Source: Rivibacter subsaxonicus (lineage in GTDB: Bacteria; Pseudomonadota; Gammaproteobacteria; Burkholderiales; Burkholderiaceae_C). Taken from it: a DNA stretch of 64,000 nucleotides. The notes beneath the pieces were generated by a model, which saw nothing but the letters and a program-made list of their open reading frames with translations, was not told the origin of the DNA and made no database searches. Both the position numbers and the translations under genes were made by a program. The stretch is taken from assembly GCF_004217215.1 (NCBI RefSeq), contig NZ_SHKP01000010.1, positions 38,980-102,979 on the forward strand, in the 5' to 3' direction. Positions 22,134 through 30,268 of this stretch are shown here, in pieces (positions within the stretch are counted from its first letter, which is position 1; every line of letters starts with the position of its first letter).

Positions 22134-22757
22134 GTGGCACGTTACCTCGGCCCAAAGGCCAAACTTTCCCGCCGTGAAGGCACCGACCTGTTCCTGAAGA
22201 GCGCCCGCCGCCCGATCAGCGACAAGTCGAAGTTCGAATCCAAGCCCGGCCAGCACGGCCGCACCTCGGGTTCGCGTACCAGCGACTTCGGCCTGCAACT
22301 GCGCGAGAAGCAGAAGGTCAAGCGCATGTACGGCGTGCTCGAGCGCCAGTTCCGCCGCTACTTTGCCGAGGCCGAGCGCCGCAAGGGCAACACCGGCGCG
22401 AACCTGATGTTCCTGCTCGAGTCGCGCCTCGACAACGTGGTCTATCGCATGGGCTTCGGCTCGACCCGCGCCGAGGCGCGCCAGCTGGTGTCGCACAAGG
22501 CGATCACGGTCAACGGCCAGGTGGTGAACATCGCCTCGTACCTGGTGAAGCCGGCCGACGTCATCGCGGTTCGCGAGAAGTCGAAGAAACAGCTGCGCAT
22601 CGCCGACTCGATCAAGCTGGCCGAGACGGTCGGCATGCCGGGTTGGGTCTCGGTCGACGCTACCAAGATGGAAGGCGTCTTCAAGAAGCTGCCGGACCGC
22701 GAGGACTTCGGCGCCGACATCAACGAATCGCTGATCGTCGAACTCTACTCGCGCTGA
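22134..22757 (+). CDS. rpsD: 30S ribosomal protein S4
   Basis: Primary 16S 5'-domain assembly protein and alpha-operon autoregulator in E. coli; 207 residues. It starts with GTG at 22134 after AAGGAAG, giving [16 protein letters not shown]. The S4 domain ([30 protein letters not shown], about residues 97-130) is clear. There is no zinc-cysteine motif. Confidence 0.98.
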   Translation: MARYLGPKAKLSRREGTDLFLKSARRPISDKSKFESKPGQHGRTSGSRTSDFGLQLREKQKVKRMYGVLERQFRRYFAEAERRKGNTGANLMFLLESRLDNVVYRMGFGSTRAEARQLVSHKAITVNGQVVNIASYLVKPADVIAVREKSKKQLRIADSIKLAETVGMPGWVSVDATKMEGVFKKLPDREDFGADINESLIVELYSR

Positions 22758-22762
22758 TCAAT

Positions 22763-22843
22763 CTGCGCCGTGCGGCAAGGTGCCGCGCGCGCAGCCTCCG
22801 CGTCGCCTTGCCGGGCACGTCGCGGAGCGAGAACTGCCCGGCA
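22763..22843 (+). promoter_or_regulatory. Hairpin plus interleaved repeats (pseudoknot-like) before rpoA
   Basis: Right after the rpsD stop is a long hairpin (22763-22794): CTGCGC and GCGCAG outside, GCGGCA/TGCCGC inside, one bulged base, AGG loop. Two perfect repeats then interleave: CTCCGCG (22796-22802) with CGCGGAG (22821-22827), and TGCCGGGCA (22809-22817) with TGCCCGGCA (22835-22843). The order a-b-a'-b' with connecting segments of 6, 3 and 7 bases fits an H-type pseudoknot, or two exclusive hairpins. No U-tract follows. Confidence 0.5.
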
Positions 22844-22899
22844 TGGTCCCCAGCCTTATCGGTGTAACGAGCCGAGGGTATTGAGAGGAACAGGACTCA

Positions 22900-23904
22900 A
22901 TGCAAACCAATCTGCTGAAGCCCAAGGCCATCAACGTCGAGCCGCTGAGTGCGCCTGCCGGCGCGTCCCAACGTGCCAAGGTCACGCTCGAGCCCTTCGA
23001 GCGCGGCTACGGCCACACGCTGGGCAATGCCCTGCGTCGCGTGCTGCTGTCGTCGATGGTGGGCTACGCGCCGACCGAAGTCACGATCGCCGGCGTGCTC
23101 CACGAGTACTCGGCCATCGATGGCGTGCAGGAAGACGTGGTTCACATCATGCTCAACCTCAAGGGCGTGGTGTTCAAGCTGCACAACCGCGACGAGGTCA
23201 CCCTCGTGTTGCGCAAGGAAGGCGAAGGCCCGGTCACCGCGGCCGACATCCAGACCCCGCATGACGTCGAGATCGTCAACCCCGATCACGTGATCGCGCA
23301 CCTGTCGCAAGGCGGCAAGCTCGACATGCAGATCAAGGTCGAGAAGGGCCGCGGCTACGTGCCTGGCAACCTGCGCCGCTACGGCGACGAGCCGACCAAG
23401 AGCATCGGCCGCATCGTGCTCGATGCTTCGTTCTCGCCGGTCAAGCGCGTCAGCTACACGGTCGAAAGCGCCCGCGTCGAGCAGCGCACCGACCTCGACA
23501 AGCTGGTCATGGAGATCGAGACCAACGGCGCCGTCAGCCCCGAAGAGGCGATCCGCGCCTCGGCCAAGATCCTCGTCGAACAGCTCGCCGTGTTCGCGCA
23601 GCTCGAGGGCAGCGAACTGGCCGCCTTCGAAGCGCCGACCGCGTCGCGCCAGCAACAGTTCGACCCGATCCTGCTGCGTCCAGTCGACGAGCTCGAGCTC
23701 ACGGTGCGTTCGGCCAACTGCCTCAAGGCCGAGAACATCTACTACATCGGCGACCTGATCCAGCGGACCGAGACCGAGCTGCTGAAGACCCCGAACCTGG
23801 GTCGCAAGTCGCTCAACGAGATCAAGGAAGTGCTCGCTTCGCGCGGCCTCTCCCTCGGTGCTCGTCTCGAGAACTGGCCGCCGCAGGGTCTCGACAAGCG
23901 TTGA
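22900..23904 (+). CDS. rpoA: RNA polymerase alpha subunit
   Basis: Assembles RNA polymerase (N-terminal domain, about 1-235) and binds UP elements and activators (C-terminal domain, about 250-334); 334 residues. [21 protein letters not shown] is the dimerisation core. [29 protein letters not shown] contains the DNA-binding arginine of the C-terminal domain. The ribosome-binding site is GAGAGGAA. Confidence 0.98.
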   Translation: MQTNLLKPKAINVEPLSAPAGASQRAKVTLEPFERGYGHTLGNALRRVLLSSMVGYAPTEVTIAGVLHEYSAIDGVQEDVVHIMLNLKGVVFKLHNRDEVTLVLRKEGEGPVTAADIQTPHDVEIVNPDHVIAHLSQGGKLDMQIKVEKGRGYVPGNLRRYGDEPTKSIGRIVLDASFSPVKRVSYTVESARVEQRTDLDKLVMEIETNGAVSPEEAIRASAKILVEQLAVFAQLEGSELAAFEAPTASRQQQFDPILLRPVDELELTVRSANCLKAENIYYIGDLIQRTETELLKTPNLGRKSLNEIKEVLASRGLSLGARLENWPPQGLDKR

Positions 23905-23912
23905 TAGAAGTT

Positions 23913-23996
23913 CGCGTCGCCTGAGTTGGGCGACGCGCAGAAGATGGCCGGCTCACGCCGGCCGGTGCACCCGCCAGTACCTGATCCGGCTGGCGG
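23913..23996 (+). promoter_or_regulatory. Three hairpins between rpoA and rplQ
   Basis: CGCGTCGCC/GGCGACGCG (9 bp, 23913-23937), GGCCGGC/GCCGGCC on a TCAC loop (23946-23963) and CCGCCAG/CTGGCGG (23971-23996) fill the 117-base gap. No T-run follows any of them, so readthrough into rplQ is expected. Confidence 0.45.
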
Positions 23997-24021
23997 CATT
24001 ACATAGAAAGGACACAGCACC

Positions 24022-24420
24022 ATGCGTCACCGTCACGGCCTCCGCAAGCTCAACCGCACGAGCTCGCACCGTCTTGCCATGCTTCGCAACATGTGCAATT
24101 CGCTGATCGAACACGAGGCGATCAAGACCACCGTCCCCAAGGCCAAGGAACTGCGCCGCGTCGTCGAGCCGCTGATCACCCTGGCCAAGGAGCCGACGCT
24201 CGCCAACAAGCGCCTGGCCTTCGACCGCCTGCGCGATCGCGACAACGTGGTCAAGCTCTTCAACGTGCTCGGCCCGCGCTTCCAGACCCGTCCGGGCGGC
24301 TACACCCGCATCCTGAAGATGGGCTTCCGCGTCGGCGACAACGCGCCGATGGCATTCGTCGAACTGGTCGATCGCCCGGACGCTAGCGTCGAAGCGGTGG
24401 CTGCCGACAAGGCCGAGTAA
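24022..24420 (+). CDS. rplQ: 50S ribosomal protein L17
   Basis: Tunnel-exit protein of 132 residues. [24 protein letters not shown] is the diagnostic N-terminus, and [27 protein letters not shown] the C-terminal core. Last gene of the ribosomal array. Confidence 0.98.
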   Translation: MRHRHGLRKLNRTSSHRLAMLRNMCNSLIEHEAIKTTVPKAKELRRVVEPLITLAKEPTLANKRLAFDRLRDRDNVVKLFNVLGPRFQTRPGGYTRILKMGFRVGDNAPMAFVELVDRPDASVEAVAADKAE

Positions 24421-24465
24421 GCACGACCGCAGGGGCGTCGCGACGCGCTACGTCGCCCGCCACAG

Positions 24466-24491
24466 AAGGCCAGCCTCGCGCTGGCCTTTTT
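24466..24491 (+). terminator. Rho-independent terminator of the alpha operon
   Basis: AAGGCCAGC (24466-24474) pairs perfectly with GCTGGCCTT (24480-24488) across a five-base loop, followed by further T residues to 24491. Confidence 0.9.
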
Positions 24492-24545
24492 CATGCGATC
24501 ACCTCATCAACGCCGCCGAAACAGTGGCGCCGCGCGGTGAAAGCA

Positions 24546-24554
24546 TGCTAGAAT
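24546..24554 (+). promoter_or_regulatory. Extended -10 promoter of the initiator tRNA
   Basis: TGC-TAGAAT (24546-24554) lies 12 bases before the mature tRNA 5' end. No clear -35 is seen, which an extended -10 can tolerate. Confidence 0.45.
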
Positions 24555-24566
24555 TCCAGCTTCAGT

Positions 24567-24643
<77 letters not shown>

Positions 24644-24648
24644 AATAC

Positions 24649-24692
24649 AAGGCTTCGGCCTTCAGCAAGCGCCCACTCTCAGTGGGCGTTTT
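24649..24692 (+). terminator. Tandem hairpins and terminator after tRNA-fMet
   Basis: AAGGC/GCCTT on a TTCG tetraloop (24649-24662) is followed by CGCCCACT/AGTGGGCG with a CTC loop (24670-24688) and TTTT. The second is a standard intrinsic terminator. Confidence 0.85.
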
Positions 24693-24801
24693 GCTTTGTG
24701 CCTCGCGTCGACCTCATGCTCGACGCGCGGGCTGCAGGCGGATCGCGGGCGCCCTCAGGGTCGGCCCCCTGCCGTCTGAAATGTCGTGGCAATACATTTG
24801 C

Positions 24802-24814
24802 GGAACAGTGTTTC
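24802..24814 (+). promoter_or_regulatory. KdgR-like operator before kdgK
   Basis: GGAACAGTGTTTC (24802-24814), followed by ATAA, differs by one base from a palindrome of the type GAAACANTGTTTC used by KdgR-family regulators. It ends 16 bases before the kdgK ATG, a repressing position. Related sites occur at 26609 and 36321. Confidence 0.55.
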
Positions 24815-24830
24815 ATAAATGAATTGAACG

Positions 24831-25769
24831 ATGGCAACTCCACTGAATGTGGCCCTGCTGGGCGAATGCATGCTCGAACTGCAGGGCCAGGCCTTCGGTG
24901 CCATGCATCAGGGTTTTGGCGGCGACACCTTGAACACCGCGGTCTATCTGGCGCGCTGCGCCGACGCCAGCGCGCTGCGCTGCTACTACGCGACCGCCCT
25001 CGGTGATGACGCCCTGAGCAGCGGCCTGCTCAGCCGCTGGGCCGCCGAAGGGCTGGACCTCAGCCTGGTCCGGCGCATCCCCGGGCGCCTGCCCGGGCTC
25101 TACATGATCGAACTCGACGAGTGCGGCGAGCGCAGCTTCAGCTTCTGGCGCGACAGCAGTGCCGCCAAGGCCTACTTCGATGTCGAACTCAGCCCCCTCG
25201 AGTGCGATCCCGGTCAATGGGATGCGCTCTATCTCAGCGGCACCAGCCTCGCCATCCTGCCCGCGAGCGGCCGCCAGCGCGTGTTCGCGCTGATGCGGAC
25301 GCTGCGCGAGCGCGGCGCCACGGTCGTCTTCGACAACAACTTTCGCGCGCGGCTGTGGCCCGACCGGGCCGAAGCCAGGGACTGCTTCGAGCAGGCGCTG
25401 GCACTGGCCAGCCTGGCGCTGGTGACCGTCGATGACCACCAGCTGCTGCTCGGCGTGAACAGCCGGGATGAAGCGCTGGCGCACGCCCGCGAACTGACCG
25501 CGCCTGAACTCGTGATCAAGCGCGGCGCCGAGTCGACGCTGGTGCGCAGCTCGGGTGCAGGCTGGCTGGAGGTGCCGACAGTCCCGGTCGCGACGGTGGT
25601 CGACACCACCGCGGCCGGCGACTCCTTTGCCGCCGGCTACCTGTGCCGGCGCCTGGCCGGCGCGAGCGCGCAGCAAGCGGCGCTGTTCGGCAACCAGCTG
25701 GCCGCGCGCGTGATTCAGCACCATGGCGCGGTGATACCGCGCGCGGCGATGGCGGACCTGGCCGCCTAG
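24831..25769 (+). CDS. kdgK: 2-keto-3-deoxygluconate kinase (PfkB/ribokinase family)
   Basis: Phosphorylates 2-keto-3-deoxygluconate to KDPG, the last pectin-specific step before Eda. The protein has 312 residues. Ribokinase-family features: GGDTLNTAVYLAR (about 30-42) for substrate binding, and DTTAAGDSFAAGY with catalytic Asp264. Two other members of the pathway, kduI and kduD, lie in the facing operon, which settles KdgK over fructokinase. It ends five bases from the convergent kdgR stop. There is no strong Shine-Dalgarno before the ATG; a KdgR-like site overlaps its 5' region. Confidence 0.92.
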   Translation: MATPLNVALLGECMLELQGQAFGAMHQGFGGDTLNTAVYLARCADASALRCYYATALGDDALSSGLLSRWAAEGLDLSLVRRIPGRLPGLYMIELDECGERSFSFWRDSSAAKAYFDVELSPLECDPGQWDALYLSGTSLAILPASGRQRVFALMRTLRERGATVVFDNNFRARLWPDRAEARDCFEQALALASLALVTVDDHQLLLGVNSRDEALAHARELTAPELVIKRGAESTLVRSSGAGWLEVPTVPVATVVDTTAAGDSFAAGYLCRRLAGASAQQAALFGNQLAARVIQHHGAVIPRAAMADLAA

Positions 25770-25773
25770 CGTC

Positions 25774-26592
25774 CTAGGACTGGCCTGCCGGCGCGTCGAG
25801 CGGGAAGACGGTGCAGCCCAGTCGCGTCGAGATGTCGCGACTGGCGGCCTGCAGCATCGCGACCACGCTGGCGGCCTTGGCGTCGTCGTAGCGGAAGGTC
25901 GGGAACGAAACGCTCAGGCCGGCGATCGGCTGGTTGAGCCGATCGAAGATCGGCGTGCCGAGGCAGCGAATGTGGTCGTCGAATTCCTCGCGGTCCTCGC
26001 CGAAGCCCTGCGCCTTGACGCGCTCGAGCTCGACCAGGTATTCGCCGCGGTCGACGATGGTCTTGTCGCGGTAGCGGGTGAAGGTGGCGCCGTCGAGGAC
26101 GCGATCGCGACGCTGCGGGTGCTCCCACGCCATCAGCACCTTGCCGATCGCCGTGCAGTGCAGGGGCGCGCGCCGGCCGACGCGCGAGTACATGCCCAGC
26201 GTGTGGCGCGAGTCGACCTTGTGGACGTAGATGATCTCGCTGTCGATCAGGGTGCCCAGGTGCACGGTCTCGCCGGTCGCGTCGGCCAGCATCTGCATGT
26301 GGTGCTTGGCCAGCTCGACCAGCTCGGGGTACTGCAGCGCCTTGGTGCCGAGCTCGAAGGTCTTCATCGCCAGGCCGTAGCGCTCGCTGTCGGACTCCTG
26401 GCGCACGTAGCCCAGCGTCTTCATCGTCTGCAGGAAGCGGTAGACCGTGGCCTTGGGCATCGCCAGCCTGACCGACAGGTCCGAGATGCCGGTCTCGCTG
26501 CGTTCGGACAGTGCTTGCAGGATCGCAAACACCTTCAGCACGGCAGCCACCGATTCCGGTCCCTGCCTGCCATCGTTCAGATCGTCATCCAT
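25774..26592 (-). CDS. kdgR: IclR-family regulator of pectin catabolism
   Basis: Predicted repressor that releases DNA on binding 2-keto-3-deoxygluconate-type intermediates. The protein has 272 residues: an N-terminal winged helix (VLKVFAILQALSE...ISDLSVRLAMPKATVYRFLQTM, about 15-60) and a C-terminal IclR effector domain (GTLIDSEIIYVHKVDSRHTLGMYSRVG, LHCTAIGKVLMA, CLGTPIFDRLNQPIAGLSVSFP). It is the last gene of the minus-strand pectin unit, 63 bases after the fusion enzyme, with an operator-like site immediately before it suggesting autoregulation. Confidence 0.88.
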   Translation of the reverse strand: MDDDLNDGRQGPESVAAVLKVFAILQALSERSETGISDLSVRLAMPKATVYRFLQTMKTLGYVRQESDSERYGLAMKTFELGTKALQYPELVELAKHHMQMLADATGETVHLGTLIDSEIIYVHKVDSRHTLGMYSRVGRRAPLHCTAIGKVLMAWEHPQRRDRVLDGATFTRYRDKTIVDRGEYLVELERVKAQGFGEDREEFDDHIRCLGTPIFDRLNQPIAGLSVSFPTFRYDDAKAASVVAMLQAASRDISTRLGCTVFPLDAPAGQS

Positions 26593-26608
26593 GCGATTTG
26601 ATTGCTTC

Positions 26609-26621
26609 GAACAAGCGTTTC
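26609..26621 (-). promoter_or_regulatory. KdgR-like operator before kdgR
   Basis: GAACAAGCGTTTC (26609-26621) followed by ATTT shares the right half GTTTCATTT with the other two sites; its left half is weaker. It lies 17 bases before the kdgR start, in the gap after the pectinase gene. Confidence 0.45.
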
Positions 26622-26655
26622 ATTTGACTTGAATTGTCCACCGTTTCGGCGCCGC

Positions 26656-29016
26656 TCAGAGCATTCCGCTGCCCGCGCCGGCGCGCACCCGGGCCGGAAC
26701 GTCTTGCGCGGCGTCCAGCGCGGCGCGATACGGAGGCGTCCAATCGACCGCACCGTGCAGCTGCTGCTGCGGGTGCGCCGCGCGCAGCGTCGCCAGCAGG
26801 TCGACGGGCTGGCCGTTGAGCAGCGAGCCGCGATCCTCGAAGACCTCGCCGCGCAGCAGGCGCACCAGGCGCTCGGCGCCGATGTCGGGCGAGAGCTCCC
26901 AGGCGTTGTGTTCGCTCAGCACCGCGGAGCGGTAGCCCAGCCCGATCGAATAGCCGAAAGGATGCGGCGAGTCGCTGCGGCCGACGAACAGGTTGTTGTA
27001 GACATGGACCTGGCCGTAGCGCACGCGCGGCGTGCGCTCGCGCAGTTCCTCCCAGAGGTTGTGGTGAAAGCTCACGCGCAGCTGGCCGGCGTCGAGCGTG
27101 TGGGCATCGCTGCCGCCGACCAGCGTGGTCTTGTCGTGGCGGCGGAAGTGGTTCCACGACACCGTCACCAGGTCCGACTGCTGCGTGATGTCGAGCAGGC
27201 CGTCGTGGCGCTGGATCGGCCGGCCGAGCGCGACATCCGGTTGTCGTGAAGCGGGCTCGTCGTCGTTGAAGCTGCAATGGTCGATCCAGACCCGGCGCGC
27301 GCCGCGCAGCGAGACGGCGTCGTAGTCGGAGTTCCACTCGCCGTGGCCGTTGTCGAGCGGATCCCAGGCCGGGAACAGGTCGTGCGGGTCGCTGATCAGC
27401 AGGTTGCGCACGATGACGTTCTGCACCCGCTCCAGCAGCAGCATGCCGCCGTCGATGCCGGCCCCCGGCCCGAAGCCGAGCAGCGTGGTGTTCGACGGCA
27501 CGCGCAGCACCACCTGCGCCGCCTGCCGGCGCGCCGAGCGCCGGCGCGCCTCCTCCTGCGGTCCCTGCGGCGCGCGCCGCCCCCAGCTCGCCGGGTCGTA
27601 GGTGCGGACAAAGGCCTCGAAGTCGAACTCCGGATCACGCAGTGCCTCGTAGCCGACGGCGCGCCCCTGCTCGTCGCGACCGAGCGCGATGCGGCCCTGC
27701 ACGAGGACGATCTTGGGCCGATCGCCGAGCGCCATCGCCGCCCGCAGTTCGCGTGGGTCGCGCACTACCAGCACCTGCTCGGCGCTGGCGTCCGCGCCAC
27801 CGCTCGTGCCACCGGCGACCGAGCCCCAGCCATCGCCCTCGGGCAAGGTCTGGCGTGCCGCCGGGGGCAGCAGGGCATTGCGGTACTCGGCCATGCGGTT
27901 GGCCTGCGCGCCGGTGCTCGCAAAGGGTCGGCGCGAGGTGGACGCAGCCCAGCTGCGGAGGTGCTCGCCGAGCAGGCTGTCGCGCACCAGCGCCTGGCCG
28001 TTGGGTGAGAGCGCCGGCTGCCAGGCGCCGGCGGCCACGCCGTGATCCCAGGCCCGGCCAAGACTGACCGAGCCGACAGCGACCCCCGGCTCGGCGAGCA
28101 GCCGGCTGCGCTGCACGAGGAAGCCATGCGACTGCGCCGCCGGCGTGCTGGGCGCCAGCACATGGCCGCCCTGGCCCGCGGCGCGCCGGCCGGCGCGGCT
28201 CAGCAGCAGCGAGTCGTCGATCACCAGCGTCGCGTCGCCGAACACGAAGTCCACGTCGCCGGCGATCAGGCTGTGGCGCACCAGCACGCGCGCCGGCGCA
28301 TCGGCGCGCTCGCGTGCCGCGTAGAAGGTGTCCTGGTGGCCGAGCAGCCGCAGGTTCTCGAGTTGCAGCCGGTCGCCGCGGGTCAGCAGCGCCACCGCCT
28401 GCGCGCCGCCGCTCTCGCCGGCGCCGGCGGGGTAGCCCTGGCCGGCGCGCACCCGGTCCATCGCATCGTTGACGATGCTGAGGTTGGCGACCTGCACCGC
28501 ATCGCCGACGATCGTCACGCTGGCGCTGCCGGCGGTGCCGAAGGTGTCTGCGTGCGGATCCGCGACGCAGGAGCCGGCTACGCCGCGACGCGGCCTGGGT
28601 TCGGCGTTGTAGTGGCCGGCGACGATGCGCACCTGTGCCGGCTCGGAGCCGCCGCCGTAGAGCGTGAACGGCACCTTGTCGCGCACGCAGAGCTGCTCGC
28701 GGTAGGTGCCAGGCTCGATGCGGATGTAGTGGCGTGGGGCGCCGCTGACGCGCGCCGGCAGCGCGTCGAGCGCGGCCTGCACGCTGCGGTGGGTGCCGCT
28801 GCCGTCGGTCGCCACGACGAACTGCGGCTTCCACTGGCCGGGGTCACCCATCGGCTCGGGCACCCAGGGCGCAGGCCCGGCGCCGAGGTACTGCTCGATC
28901 GTGTGGCGAGCGGCGTCGGCGTCCTCGAGTTGCGGCCGCGGCTGGGCGTGCAGCACGGCCGTGCAGGCGAGCAGCAGCGCGCCTGCCGCGATGCAGCGAC
29001 GCCCGCGTACGTTCAT
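26656..29016 (-). CDS. Secreted bifunctional pectinesterase-pectate lyase (CE8-PL1 fusion)
   Basis: Predicted to de-esterify pectin and then cleave the exposed polygalacturonate by beta-elimination. The protein has 786 residues from the ATG at 29016. Residues 1-24 are a Sec signal peptide (RRCIAAGALLLACTAVLHA). The pectinesterase domain spans about 62-380: FVVATDGSGTHRSVQAALDAL, Gln206, GHQDTFY with Gln228/Asp229, GDVDFVFG with nucleophile Asp256, and LGRAW with Arg321. The pectate lyase domain spans about 410-770: DYDAVSLRGARRVWIDHCSF calcium-site region, SWNHFRRHDKTTLVG, and RTPRVRYGQVHVYNN with catalytic Arg661. Both active sites look complete. A basic, Ala/Arg-rich stretch (about 475-500) lies within the lyase part. 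The extended upstream frame lacks signal or domain character and is rejected. Confidence 0.9.
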   Translation of the reverse strand: MNVRGRRCIAAGALLLACTAVLHAQPRPQLEDADAARHTIEQYLGAGPAPWVPEPMGDPGQWKPQFVVATDGSGTHRSVQAALDALPARVSGAPRHYIRIEPGTYREQLCVRDKVPFTLYGGGSEPAQVRIVAGHYNAEPRPRRGVAGSCVADPHADTFGTAGSASVTIVGDAVQVANLSIVNDAMDRVRAGQGYPAGAGESGGAQAVALLTRGDRLQLENLRLLGHQDTFYAARERADAPARVLVRHSLIAGDVDFVFGDATLVIDDSLLLSRAGRRAAGQGGHVLAPSTPAAQSHGFLVQRSRLLAEPGVAVGSVSLGRAWDHGVAAGAWQPALSPNGQALVRDSLLGEHLRSWAASTSRRPFASTGAQANRMAEYRNALLPPAARQTLPEGDGWGSVAGGTSGGADASAEQVLVVRDPRELRAAMALGDRPKIVLVQGRIALGRDEQGRAVGYEALRDPEFDFEAFVRTYDPASWGRRAPQGPQEEARRRSARRQAAQVVLRVPSNTTLLGFGPGAGIDGGMLLLERVQNVIVRNLLISDPHDLFPAWDPLDNGHGEWNSDYDAVSLRGARRVWIDHCSFNDDEPASRQPDVALGRPIQRHDGLLDITQQSDLVTVSWNHFRRHDKTTLVGGSDAHTLDAGQLRVSFHHNLWEELRERTPRVRYGQVHVYNNLFVGRSDSPHPFGYSIGLGYRSAVLSEHNAWELSPDIGAERLVRLLRGEVFEDRGSLLNGQPVDLLATLRAAHPQQQLHGAVDWTPPYRAALDAAQDVPARVRAGAGSGML

Positions 29017-29026
29017 TGGCGCACCC

Positions 29027-29047
29027 TGCGGCCTGCGGCCTGCGGCC
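29027..29047. repeat. Three tandem copies of a 7-bp unit before the pectinase gene
   Basis: TGCGGCC occurs three times head to tail (29027-29047; GGCCGCA on the coding strand). The array ends a few bases before the AGGG ribosome-binding site of the fusion gene. Copy-number change would alter spacing in the 77-base gap after ogl. Confidence 0.75.
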
Positions 29048-29093
29048 GGTCCCGCCAGGCGGGAACTCGCCCCTTCGGACGGCCGGGCGGGGC

Positions 29094-30263
29094 TCATGCC
29101 GTCGCCAGGTCGGCCAGGTAGAGCGCCGGCTCGCCGTCGACGTCGGAGGTGAACAGCACCCGCTTGTTGTCGGGCGTGAACGAGGGGTGCGGGTGCGTGA
29201 CCTGCCGGTTGCCCTTGTAGACGCGCCACGAGCTGTCGTGGCGCGCGACGACGCGCTCGCTGCCGGCGCGCAGGTCGAACAGGTGCAGGTAGGGGTCGGT
29301 CGCGATCTGGTGGCTGGCGGTGTCGGCCACATCGGCCGGCGAGTCGCAGCCATCGCCGACCAGCAGCGTGCCATCAAAGTTGCTCATCAGGTGCGAGCAG
29401 GGCGGCATGTGGGCTAGGCGCCGGCTGCGCAGCGTGACCGGATCGAGCGAGCAGATCCAGCGCTCGCGCTCGCCCTTCAGATAGGACACGTAGATCATCG
29501 CCGAGCCGTCGGGCACCCAGAACTCGTGGGTGCAGCTCTCGCCCGATGCCTGCTCGCGGCCGCAGCGCAGGTTGCTGCCGTCCTCGTCGATGAACCACAT
29601 GCGGGCGTCGACCAGGTCGTGCGGCCCCTCGTGGCAGAAGGCCACGGTGCGGTCGTCGAAGGGCCGGTACTGCGGATGGCCGAGCCAGCCGCGCTGATCG
29701 AGGATCGTCTCGCGCTCGCCGCTGGCGAGGTCGATGCGGATCAGCCGGCAGCGCGGCTTGCGATGGAACATCTCGTGGAACTTCTTCCAGTCGCTGAGCG
29801 GGAACCAGTCCTCGGCCGCGATCTCGATGCCGACCATGCGGGTGCAGGCGCTGTTCGAGACCCAGGTGCCGTAGCCGACCCAGCCCGCCGGCACCGTGTA
29901 GACCACCTCCTCGCTCAGGTCGGCCAGGTTCAGCCGCACCAGCTGGCGCTCGGCGCGCACGAAGTAGAGCTGCGCGTCATCGGGGCTGAGGAAACCGCCG
30001 AAGGTGTTCTCACCCTGCTGGTCGGTGAGCTGGGTCGCGACCTGGCTCTGCAGGTCGAGCAGGTGGTAGTTCCAGTGCGGACTGCCATGCGGGCCGAGCT
30101 CGGCGCCGAAGAGCAGGCGCTGGCCGTCGTTGCTGAAGCACTTCTGATAGAAGTAGTTGCGGTGGCAGGTGACGTCGGTCGGCGTCAGCCGCGTCACGCG
30201 CGCGCCGGTGTCGGGATCGTCGCGGCTGACGAATTGCAGTTGGCGCTGGGTCGCTTTGCTCAT
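29094..30263 (-). CDS. ogl: Oligogalacturonate lyase (PL22)
   Basis: Cytoplasmic lyase that splits digalacturonate and unsaturated digalacturonate to 5-keto-4-deoxyuronate. The protein has 389 residues with no signal peptide. It has a seven-bladed-propeller-like repeat pattern, with the NYFYQKCFSNDGQRLLFGAE N-terminal blade, SCTHEFWVPDG, and GNRQVTHPHPSF, which carries the Gln/His/His metal-binding set of the family. I chose the ATG at 30263 because GTGAGG sits just upstream; a GTG at 30272 is also in frame. The start is five bases after the solute-binding gene stop. Confidence 0.93.
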   Translation of the reverse strand: MSKATQRQLQFVSRDDPDTGARVTRLTPTDVTCHRNYFYQKCFSNDGQRLLFGAELGPHGSPHWNYHLLDLQSQVATQLTDQQGENTFGGFLSPDDAQLYFVRAERQLVRLNLADLSEEVVYTVPAGWVGYGTWVSNSACTRMVGIEIAAEDWFPLSDWKKFHEMFHRKPRCRLIRIDLASGERETILDQRGWLGHPQYRPFDDRTVAFCHEGPHDLVDARMWFIDEDGSNLRCGREQASGESCTHEFWVPDGSAMIYVSYLKGERERWICSLDPVTLRSRRLAHMPPCSHLMSNFDGTLLVGDGCDSPADVADTASHQIATDPYLHLFDLRAGSERVVARHDSSWRVYKGNRQVTHPHPSFTPDNKRVLFTSDVDGEPALYLADLATA

Positions 30264-30268
30264 GGGCC

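Noticed and set aside
22758..22899. rpsD-rpoA gap as an intrinsic terminator
   Set aside because: Strong stems but no T-run after any of them, and rpoA and rplQ follow without a convincing promoter.
24421..24466. GC-rich partly symmetric stretch after rplQ as a separate small RNA
   Set aside because: The symmetry is imperfect and it lies between a stop codon and a clear terminator, so it is simply the 3' untranslated region.
26656..29229. Upstream extension of the pectinase frame (71 extra codons)
   Set aside because: It overlaps ogl, has no signal character, and the ATG at 29016 opens a typical signal peptide.
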